Source: an uncultured Eubacteriales bacterium (GTDB taxonomy: Bacteria > Bacillota > Clostridia > Oscillospirales > Oscillospiraceae). From it: a stretch of DNA of 9,024 nucleotides. The DNA is taken from positions 1 through 9,024 of the forward strand of contig USIH01000085.1 in the NCBI GenBank assembly GCA_900554705.1, read 5' to 3'. A model generated the notes under the pieces. That model was not told the DNA's origin. It did not search any database and worked only from the letters and a program-made list of their open reading frames with translations. Below, in pieces: positions 1 through 6,191 of the stretch. How positions within the stretch are numbered: the first letter of the stretch is position 1; every line of letters begins with the position of its first letter. A program made the translations under genes and the position numbers.

Positions 1-2319
1 CATACCGCCGCGCTTTCCCGCCAGCAGGACGCGCAGAGCAAGCTCGCCGCCGTGCGTGCGGCGCTTGACGACGCGCAGGAGGAGATCACCGCCTCGCAGA
101 ACACGTTAGAGGGCTATCGTCTGCGCGCGCAGGCGCGTATTGAGCGCCGCGACCGCTTGTCCAAGGAGTCTTCCGATGCGGCGGTGGCGCTCCAGACGCT
201 CCAGTCCCGCCTCAAGCTGTTTGAGGAGATGGAGCGCGACTTTGAAGGTTATTCCAAGGCGGTTCGCGTCGTGATGCAGGAAAGCAAGCGCGGCGGCCTT
301 GCCGGTATCCACGGCGCCATTTCCATGCTCATCCGCACGCCGGATGAATATACCGTGGCGATCGAAACGGCGCTGGGCAGCGCGATGCAGCAGATCGTCG
401 TGGACGACGAGCAGTGCGGCAAGAACGCCATTCGTTATTTGAAGCGTACCGACGGCGGCCGCGCGACCTTCCTGCCGCTGAATGTCATTTCCGGCAAAAC
501 GCTGAACGAGCGCGGCCTTTCCGCCGCCTCCGGCTTTGTCGGCATTGCCGCCGAGCTTGTCTCCTACGATGCGCGCTACCGCGCCGTGGTGGACAACCTG
601 CTCGGCAAAACGGTGATCACGCGCGATATGGACAGCGCCATTTCCATGGCGCGTGCCTTTTCCCATCGCTTCCGCGTCGTCACGCTCGACGGGCAGGTCA
701 TGAACGCCGGCGGCTCCATGACGGGCGGCTCCGTGTCGCGCAACGCCGGTATTCTCTCGCGTGCCAACGAGATCGCGCGCCTGAAAAAGGAGGGCGAAGC
801 GGCACAGACGCGGGTGCAGAGCCTGCGCGCCGAATTTGCCGAGGCGCAGCGCCTGACGCAGCAGCTCGAATTTGAGCGCAGTGCGGAAGAGGGCAAGCTG
901 CGCGCGGCGCAGGACGAAGCGCTGCGTCTGCAAGGCGAAGAAAAGCAGTTTTCCGTCCTTGCAACGGCCATTGGCGAGGCGATCGCCTCGGCGGGGCAGG
1001 AGCTTGCGGCGCTGCGTGCGCGCGGCGAAAAGGACGCGGAAAGAAAACGCGTTTTGACGGAACAAATCGAACAGTTGCAGCGTCAAATCAGTCAAACGGA
1101 GCAGGAGCTGACCGTCCTTTCCGACGGGCAGAGCGTGGCAGCCGAGCAGAGCAATCGTCTTGCCGAGCGAATGACGTCGATCCGTATGGAGATCGCCGCG
1201 CTCGAGGCCGAGCGCCAGACGGCGCAGGAGTCGATCGCGCACCTGAACGGATTGGAGCAGGCAATGCAGGGCGACCGTGCGCACAAGCGGGAGCTGATCG
1301 CTTCTTACGAAAAGGAGCTTTCCGATCTCTCCGTACAGATGCAGCAGGCACAGCAAACACTTGCGCAGGGCAGCGCGGCAGCGGAGGCAAAGCGCGAAGA
1401 GCTGCGCCTCGCGCTCGAGCAGCGGCGCAAGGTCGAGGAGCGCAAAACGGCGACGGAAAAGGAAGCGCAGGACAAAAACCGCGACATCCTGAATATGGAG
1501 CGCGAAAGCGCGCGCCTCGAGGCGAAGAAGGCGGCGGCGGAGATGGAGGAAAAGCAGATCATCGACCGCCTCTGGGAGACCTACGAGCTTACGCGAACGA
1601 CCGCACCGGAGGTCGCTGCCCCGATCGAGAGCCTGACTGCGGCGCAGAAGCGTGTGGCGGAGCTGAAACGGAAGATTTCCGCCCTCGGCACGCCGAACCT
1701 CGGCGCGATCGAAGAATATGCCCGCGTCAACGAGCGCTACACCTATCTGTGCAGCCAGCGTGACGATGTGCTGACCTCCAAGCGGGAGCTGGAGGGCATC
1801 ATCGGAGACATCACGAAGCAGATGACGGAGATTTTCGTCGGTGAGTTTGCGCGGATCAATACCTACTTCGGCCAGACCTTTACCGAGATGTTCGGCGGCG
1901 GCAAAGCGTCGCTGGAGCTGGAGGACAAGACGCAGCCGCTGACCTGCGGCATCGAGATTCGTGTCCAGCCGCCCGGAAAGCAACTGAAGACCATTACGCT
2001 CCTCTCGGGCGGAGAAAAGGCCTTTGTCGCCATCGCGCTGTATTTTGCCATTTTGAAGGTGCGCCCGACGCCCTTCTGTATGCTCGACGAGATCGACGCC
2101 GCGCTCGATGACCGTAACGTGGAGCGCTTTGCGGGCTATCTGCGGGGCTTTTCCAACAAGACGCAGTTCATCGTTGTCACGCACCGGCGCGGCACGATGG
2201 AGGCGGCGGATGTCCTTTACGGCGTGACGATGCAGGAGCAGGGCATATCGAAGATCCTTCATCTGGATCTGAACCAGATGGAGCGCGAGCTTGGAATACA
2301 TACAAAGGAGATTTCCTGA
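1..2319 (+). CDS. smc: Chromosome segregation protein SMC, C-terminal part (5' end outside window)
   Basis: This frame is open from base 1 to the TGA at 2317-2319, giving 772 residues of a protein that is usually about 1,190 long. The N-terminal head with its Walker A motif lies upstream of the window. In order: the end of the first coiled-coil arm (to about base 300), the hinge dimerisation domain (about 305-735, starting near IHGAIS and ending with the conserved GGSMTGGS at 710-733), a long Glu/Gln/Ala/Arg-rich returning coiled coil (about 740-1700), and the C-terminal ATPase lobe. That lobe carries the ABC signature LSGGEK (2002-2019), Walker B and D-loop (FCMLDEIDAALDD from 2074) and a switch histidine in VVTHRRGTM. 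SMC dimers work with ScpA and ScpB to compact and separate the origin-proximal chromosome in the cytoplasm. The stop overlaps the ftsY start by one base, the smc-ftsY pairing known from Bacillus. No missing key residue is seen in the part present. Confidence 0.97.
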   Translation, partial: HTAALSRQQDAQSKLAAVRAALDDAQEEITASQNTLEGYRLRAQARIERRDRLSKESSDAAVALQTLQSRLKLFEEMERDFEGYSKAVRVVMQESKRGGLAGIHGAISMLIRTPDEYTVAIETALGSAMQQIVVDDEQCGKNAIRYLKRTDGGRATFLPLNVISGKTLNERGLSAASGFVGIAAELVSYDARYRAVVDNLLGKTVITRDMDSAISMARAFSHRFRVVTLDGQVMNAGGSMTGGSVSRNAGILSRANEIARLKKEGEAAQTRVQSLRAEFAEAQRLTQQLEFERSAEEGKLRAAQDEALRLQGEEKQFSVLATAIGEAIASAGQELAALRARGEKDAERKRVLTEQIEQLQRQISQTEQELTVLSDGQSVAAEQSNRLAERMTSIRMEIAALEAERQTAQESIAHLNGLEQAMQGDRAHKRELIASYEKELSDLSVQMQQAQQTLAQGSAAAEAKREELRLALEQRRKVEERKTATEKEAQDKNRDILNMERESARLEAKKAAAEMEEKQIIDRLWETYELTRTTAPEVAAPIESLTAAQKRVAELKRKISALGTPNLGAIEEYARVNERYTYLCSQRDDVLTSKRELEGIIGDITKQMTEIFVGEFARINTYFGQTFTEMFGGGKASLELEDKTQPLTCGIEIRVQPPGKQLKTITLLSGGEKAFVAIALYFAILKVRPTPFCMLDEIDAALDDRNVERFAGYLRGFSNKTQFIVVTHRRGTMEAADVLYGVTMQEQGISKILHLDLNQMERELGIHTKEIS

Positions 2320-3218
2320 TGGGATTGTTTGAAAAACTGAAAAACGGTCTAAAAAAGACCAGAACCGCGATGTCCAACGCCTTCGGCGGGCTTTTCTCCC
2401 ACGGAGCGGACGAGGAGTTCTTTGAAGAGCTGGAAGAGCGCCTCATCCTTGCCGATCTGGGCGTGGAGACGGCGGAAAAGGCGGTCGACGCGCTGCGCAG
2501 CCGCGTAAAGGAGGAAAAGCTGCGCGAGGAAGACGAGCTGCGCGATGCGCTGAAGGACATTCTTGTGCAGATGCTGAATGTCGGCGACACCGCGCTCAAG
2601 ATCGGCACGCGTCCGTCTGTCGTGCTGGTCATCGGTGTAAACGGCGTCGGCAAGACGACGACCATCGGCAAGCTCGCAAACCACCTGACGCAGCAGGGCA
2701 AAAAGGTGCTTCTGTGCGCGGGCGACACCTTCCGCGCTGCGGCTGCGGATCAGCTTGAGATTTGGGCGCAGCGCAGCGGGTCGCAGATCGTCCGTCAGTA
2801 TGAGGGAGCCGATCCTGCGGCAGTCGTCTTTGACGCCATTTCGGCGGCGAAGGCGCGCGGCGTCGACGTGATCCTGTGCGACACGGCCGGACGCCTGCAC
2901 AACAAGGCGAACCTCATGAACGAGCTGGGCAAAATTTCGCGCGTAATCGACCGCGAGCTGCCCGACGCAGACAAGGAAGTGCTGCTGGTTCTCGACGGAA
3001 CGACCGGTCAGAACGGCTTGATGCAGGCGCAGCAGTTTAAGCAGATCGCCGGTGTGACGGCGATCGCGCTGACCAAGCTGGACGGGACGGCCAAGGGCGG
3101 CATTGTCATCGCAGTTGCCGACAGCCTGCAAATTCCGGTGAAATATATCGGCGTGGGCGAACAGGTGGACGACCTGATGCCCTTCGACGCGCGCAGCTTT
3201 GTTGACGCGCTGATCTGA
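2319..3218 (+). CDS. ftsY: Signal recognition particle receptor FtsY
   Basis: A 299-residue SRP-family GTPase that docks the ribosome-SRP complex at the membrane for co-translational insertion. It opens with a short amphipathic basic stretch (MGLFEKLKNGLKK, likely membrane contact), then the helical N domain (about residues 30-95) with the conserved LILADLGVETA region, then the G domain. Visible G motifs are GVNGVGKTTTIGK (106-118), the insertion-box DTFRAAAADQL (136-146), DTAGR (188-192), TKLDGTAKGG (252-261) and the closing GVGEQVDDLMPFD. The long acidic A domain of E. coli FtsY is absent, as is usual in Bacillota. The ATG at 2319 shares its A with the smc stop and has AAAGGAG at 2304-2310, eight bases upstream, so translation is probably coupled to smc. 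The partner gene ffh is not in the window. Ffh is the main alternative in this GTPase family but would carry a C-terminal M domain, which is lacking here. Confidence 0.97.
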   Translation: MGLFEKLKNGLKKTRTAMSNAFGGLFSHGADEEFFEELEERLILADLGVETAEKAVDALRSRVKEEKLREEDELRDALKDILVQMLNVGDTALKIGTRPSVVLVIGVNGVGKTTTIGKLANHLTQQGKKVLLCAGDTFRAAAADQLEIWAQRSGSQIVRQYEGADPAAVVFDAISAAKARGVDVILCDTAGRLHNKANLMNELGKISRVIDRELPDADKEVLLVLDGTTGQNGLMQAQQFKQIAGVTAIALTKLDGTAKGGIVIAVADSLQIPVKYIGVGEQVDDLMPFDARSFVDALI

Positions 3219-3236
3219 CGAAAGGGGAGAATTTCG

Positions 3237-3953
3237 ATGCGGCCGGACGGAAGAGCGGCAGATGAGATGAGAAAGGTCAAGGTCACGCTCGGCTTTTCCA
3301 AATTCGCGGAGGGAAGCTGCCTGATCGAGGTGGGCGACACCGTTGTTTTGTGCAATGCCTCCGTGGAGGAGCGCGTGCCGCCGCACGTGACAAAGGGCGG
3401 CTGGGTCACGGCGGAGTATTCCATGCTGCCGCGCGCCAACCGCGAGCGCAGTCGCCGTGATATTGCGAAGCTGAAGCTCTCCGCGCGCAGTGCGGAGATC
3501 CAGCGCCTGATCGGCCGGAGCCTGCGCTGCGCCGTTGATCTGGAGCTGCTCGGGGCGCGGACGATCACGATCGACTGCGACGTTTTGCAGGGTGACGGCG
3601 GGACGCGCACCGCGTCGGTCACGGGCGGCTTCATTGCCCTGACGCTTGCCTGCCGCAAGCTGATGGAAGAAGGCAAGCTCGAAACAATGCCGGTGCGCAC
3701 GTTCGTCTCCGGCATTTCCGCGGGGATCATCCGCAACGAATGTATGCTCGACCTCTGCTACGAGGAGGATTCACGTGCGCTTGTGGATTTGAACTGCATC
3801 ATGACGGAAGAAGGCCACATCGTGGAGCTTCAGGCGACGGGGGAGGGACGCCCCTTCAGCGTTGAGGAGGAGCGCAAGCTGCTGGCGCTCTGTCGCAAGG
3901 GAAATTCCACGCTGGTTCAAATGCAGCGCCGCTGTCTGGGAGGGCTGGTATGA
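3237..3953 (+). CDS. rph: Ribonuclease PH
   Basis: A 238-residue phosphorolytic 3'-5' exoribonuclease that trims tRNA precursor 3' ends, releasing nucleoside diphosphates; the family forms a hexameric ring. Family landmarks are the N-terminal RPDGRA, GDTVVLCNASVEE (33-45), GWVTAEYSMLPRA (55-67), EIQRLIGRSLR (87-97), the phosphate-binding GGTRTAS (121-127, Arg124), and the metal-site aspartates D178 and D184 in EEDSRALVDLN, followed by MTEEGHIVELQATGEG. It is slightly short for the family: a few residues are missing in the loop before GWVTAEY, the usual RGK and SGR near residues 77-84 read KLK and SAR, and the C-terminus is trimmed. The catalytic positions are intact, so it is probably active. 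Start ATG 3237 follows AAAGGGGAG (3221-3229) at good spacing. The 3' end overlaps the next gene by four bases (ATGA), the same rph-rdgB pairing as rph-ysnA in Bacillus. Confidence 0.96.
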   Translation: MRPDGRAADEMRKVKVTLGFSKFAEGSCLIEVGDTVVLCNASVEERVPPHVTKGGWVTAEYSMLPRANRERSRRDIAKLKLSARSAEIQRLIGRSLRCAVDLELLGARTITIDCDVLQGDGGTRTASVTGGFIALTLACRKLMEEGKLETMPVRTFVSGISAGIIRNECMLDLCYEEDSRALVDLNCIMTEEGHIVELQATGEGRPFSVEEERKLLALCRKGNSTLVQMQRRCLGGLV

Positions 3954-4558
3954 GACTGATCCTTGCAAGCAACAATGCGCATAAGCGCAAGGAGCTTTCC
4001 GACATCCTGACGCAGCTTGGCATGGAGGTTGTCTCCATGCAGGAGGCGGGCATTTTCCTCACGCCGGAGGAAAACGGCGAGACCTTTGAGGAAAACTCGT
4101 ATGCCAAGGCAAAGGCAGTCTTCGATGCCTGCCATCAGCCCGTCATCGCCGACGATTCCGGCCTGATGGTCGACGCGCTCGGCGGCGCGCCGGGGGTCTA
4201 CTCCGCCCGTTACGGCGGCGCGCAGTGCAAGAGCGACGGCGACCGGCTGAACTATCTGCTCAAGCAGCTCAAGGACGTCCCGCCCGAGCGCCGCACGGCG
4301 CGCTTCGTGTGTGTCATTACGCTGCTCCTGCCGGACGGCAGGCGGCTGACGGCGCGCGGCGAGTGCCCGGGCGTGATCTTGGACGCGCCGCAGGGGGAAA
4401 ACGGCTTCGGTTACGATCCGGTGTTTTACGTGCCGGAGCGCAAGACGACCTTTGCCATGCTTCCGGAGAAGGAAAAGAACCGCATTTCGCACCGCGCGCG
4501 GGCGCTGCGGCTGTTTGTTCAAAAGTTACAGATGGAGGAATACGATGCTGACAAGTAA
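3950..4558 (+). CDS. rdgB: Non-canonical purine NTP pyrophosphatase (dITP/XTP), RdgB/HAM1 family
   Basis: A 202-residue cytosolic enzyme that hydrolyses dITP, ITP and XTP to the monophosphate and pyrophosphate, keeping deaminated purines out of DNA and RNA. The family signature is complete: LILASNNAHKRKEL (3-16, nucleotide-binding SNNxxK), ETFEENSYAKA (44-54), the catalytic VIADDSGL (65-72) followed by LGGAPGVYSARYGG (77-90), then GENGFGYDPVF (149-159), and the terminal EKNRISHRARAL (175-186), which contains the SHR purine-recognition motif. Length is normal. The ATG overlaps the rph stop as ATGA, with GGGAGGG (3938-3944) five bases upstream inside rph, so the two are likely translationally coupled. 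Its own end overlaps the next gene by 14 bases. The Bacillus counterpart is ysnA. I see nothing degraded in it. Confidence 0.96.
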   Translation: MRLILASNNAHKRKELSDILTQLGMEVVSMQEAGIFLTPEENGETFEENSYAKAKAVFDACHQPVIADDSGLMVDALGGAPGVYSARYGGAQCKSDGDRLNYLLKQLKDVPPERRTARFVCVITLLLPDGRRLTARGECPGVILDAPQGENGFGYDPVFYVPERKTTFAMLPEKEKNRISHRARALRLFVQKLQMEEYDADK

Positions 4559-4988
4559 ACAGCGCGCGGAGCTTCGTTCCGAGGCAACGGCGCTTGACAC
4601 GACCCTGATGGTCGGAAAAGAAGGAATTACGGAGAACCTGCTGCTCGAGGCCGGAAGACAGATCGAGGCGAGAGAACTGATCAAGGGTCGTGTGCTGGAA
4701 AGCGCGCTTCTTTCGGCGCGTGAGGTCAGCGACGCGCTCTGTCAGGCGCTCGGCGCCGAGGGCGTCGCCTGCCTCGGGTCGAAATTCGTCCTGTATAAAA
4801 AGTCCGAAAAGAAGGCGCAGGAGGCCGCGCGTCAGGCACGCGCGCTGAAGAAAAAGGCGGAGAATCCCGTGCGCCGCGGCGCGCAGGAGCGCCGTCGCCA
4901 AGCGCAGGAGGCGCGCGAAAAGCGGAACGAATACTTCCGTCAGGCCGCGATCCAGGCGGCGATCGAACGAAGAAAGAAAGCAAAGTGA
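4545..4988 (+). CDS. yhbY: YhbY/CRS1-type RNA-binding ribosome assembly protein with extended basic tail
   Basis: The protein from ATG 4545 has 147 residues. Residues 1-86 are a CRS1-YhbY (CRM) domain: MLTSKQRAELRSEA, the GxxG-type loop GKEGIT (24-29), then ALLSAREVSDALCQALGAE and a closing LGSKFVLYKK strand. Homologues (YhbY in E. coli, YqeI in B. subtilis) are about 95-100 residues and bind pre-50S ribosomal particles. Here about 60 more residues follow, rich in Lys, Arg, Ala, Gln and Glu and probably helical, which could add RNA contacts (inference). The start was chosen because GGAGG (4534-4538) lies six bases upstream and the domain begins at this Met; a longer in-frame reading back to 4452 would overlap rdgB and has no supporting site. 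The gene overlaps the rdgB end by 14 bases. Position just before nadD matches yqeI-nadD in Bacillus. Confidence 0.9.
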   Translation: MLTSKQRAELRSEATALDTTLMVGKEGITENLLLEAGRQIEARELIKGRVLESALLSAREVSDALCQALGAEGVACLGSKFVLYKKSEKKAQEAARQARALKKKAENPVRRGAQERRRQAQEAREKRNEYFRQAAIQAAIERRKKAK

Positions 4989-5000
4989 GGTCATTCTGAA

Positions 5001-6191
5001 GTGGCAAGGATCGGTATTTTCGGCGGCAGCTTCAACCCGCCGCATCTGGGACATATGCTTGCCGTGCGGGAGTTTTATCAAAAACTCTCGCTGGATCGGG
5101 TCATCCTGATTCCGGCCGCGGTACCGCCGCACAAACGGCTCTCGGAAAACTCCGCTACCGTTGCGCAGCGCCTTGCGATGACACGACTTGCCGCTTCCGG
5201 TGATCCCTTTGTGGAAGTCTCGGATATTGAGGCACGGCGCGAGGGGCTGAGCTACACCGCCGATACGCTCGACGCGCTGCGTCGGCAGTATCCGACGGAC
5301 GAACTGTTCCTGCTGATGGGAACGGATATGTTTTTCTCCTTTGCCGGTTGGTATCAGCCGGAGCGCATTACGGCGCAGGCGACGCTTGCCGTGGCGCACC
5401 GCAGCGCGGACGACCCGAAAAAGCTGGAGGCCTGTGCGCAGCGCCTCCGTACGGAGCTGGGCGCGCGGGTGCTGCTGGTCAACAACGACTATCTGACGCT
5501 CTCGTCCACCGAGGCGCGGGCAATGCTTGCCTTCCGCTGCGCGGACGGGCTGCTTCCGGAGCCGGTTCTGCACTATATTCGGGAAAACGGCCTGTACTAT
5601 ACCGGCGCGGCGCTGCAAAACCTGCCGTTTGAGCGCTTGCGCGAGGTCAGTTTGAGCCTGTATGATGCCAAACGTGTGCCGCACGCCATCGGGTGCAGCG
5701 ACACGGCGGTGCAGTTGGCGGAGCGCTACGGCGCGAACGTGCAGGACGCACGCCGCGCGGGCATCCTGCACGACGTGACAAAAGCACTGGGCAGACAGGC
5801 ACAGTTGCATTTATGCGACGCTTATGGTATAATCATCAGCGATTTTGAACGGGAAAATCACAAATTGCTCCATGCGAAGACCGGCGCTGCCGTCGCGGCG
5901 CGTGTTTTTGGAGAAAACGATGCGATTTGTGATGCAATTTGCTGGCATACTACCGGTAAGGCGGACATGACGACACTGGAAAAGATCATCTACATTGCCG
6001 ACTATATAGAACCGAACCGAACCATCAAGGGTGTGGAGGAAATGCGCACGGCGGCGCAAAGCTCGCTTGACCGCGCGGTGCTGCTCGGCCTCCGCCAATC
6101 CGTGGATTATCTGAACGCACGCGGGAGCGAATTGGATCGCAATACGCTTGCCGCACTGACCTTCTTAAGGGAAAGGATCAATAACGCATGA
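5001..6191 (+). CDS. nadD: Fused nicotinate-nucleotide adenylyltransferase (NadD) and YqeK HD-domain Ap4A hydrolase
   Basis: One uninterrupted 396-residue frame carries two complete enzymes. Residues 1-200 are NadD, which joins nicotinate mononucleotide and ATP to make deamido-NAD: the nucleotidyltransferase loop GGSFNPPHLGH (8-18), PPHK (42-45), MGTDMFFSFAGWY (106-118), and the second ATP motif LSSTEAR (167-173), ending at the typical YIRENGLYY. Residues about 210-396 are a YqeK-type HD phosphohydrolase, which splits diadenosine tetraphosphate symmetrically to two ADP. Its metal ligands are H228, H257-D258 (GILHDVTK), H291 (LLHAKTG), H316 (CWHTTG) and D334 (YIADYIEPNR). In B. subtilis nadD and yqeK are separate neighbouring genes; fusions are known, notably in Mollicutes. 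The start is GTG 5001, with GAGG (4987-4990) ten bases upstream, overlapping the yhbY stop region. The end overlaps the next gene by ATGA. A promoter-like site and a possible internal TTG start lie inside it. Confidence 0.95.
   Translation: MARIGIFGGSFNPPHLGHMLAVREFYQKLSLDRVILIPAAVPPHKRLSENSATVAQRLAMTRLAASGDPFVEVSDIEARREGLSYTADTLDALRRQYPTDELFLLMGTDMFFSFAGWYQPERITAQATLAVAHRSADDPKKLEACAQRLRTELGARVLLVNNDYLTLSSTEARAMLAFRCADGLLPEPVLHYIRENGLYYTGAALQNLPFERLREVSLSLYDAKRVPHAIGCSDTAVQLAERYGANVQDARRAGILHDVTKALGRQAQLHLCDAYGIIISDFERENHKLLHAKTGAAVAARVFGENDAICDAICWHTTGKADMTTLEKIIYIADYIEPNRTIKGVEEMRTAAQSSLDRAVLLGLRQSVDYLNARGSELDRNTLAALTFLRERINNA
5805..5833 (+). promoter_or_regulatory. Candidate sigma-A promoter inside the YqeK coding half
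   Basis: TTGCAT (5805-5810, three of six matches to TTGACA) is followed by exactly 17 bases and a perfect TATAAT (5828-5833), and the -10 is extended by TGG directly in front. Transcription would start near 5840 and could feed the LCP gene, rsfS and leuS from within the operon. The stretch uses codons that look uncommon in this block (TTG, TTA, ATA), so the match is not explained by the usual codon bias. This is a sequence match only. Confidence 0.45.

Noticed and set aside
106..2301. A 731-codon open frame on the minus strand across almost all of smc
   Set aside because: Its product is an Arg/Leu/His-rich string with no recognisable domain, and it mirrors the codon pattern of a G+C-rich coiled-coil gene. 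The sense frame carries clear SMC motifs.
4594..4599. TTGACA, a perfect -35 hexamer inside yhbY
   Set aside because: No -10-like sequence lies 16-18 bases downstream (the region reads GGAAAAGAA), so it is a chance match.
4317..5810. A 497-codon minus-strand frame opposite rdgB, yhbY and nadD
   Set aside because: It spans three real genes on the other strand and has low-complexity, Arg-rich composition with no motif; a shadow of high G+C codon bias.
5920..5970. ATG with GGAG nine bases upstream, downstream of the internal promoter candidate
   Set aside because: The frame closes after 16 codons with no recognisable product, so I do not call a small gene.
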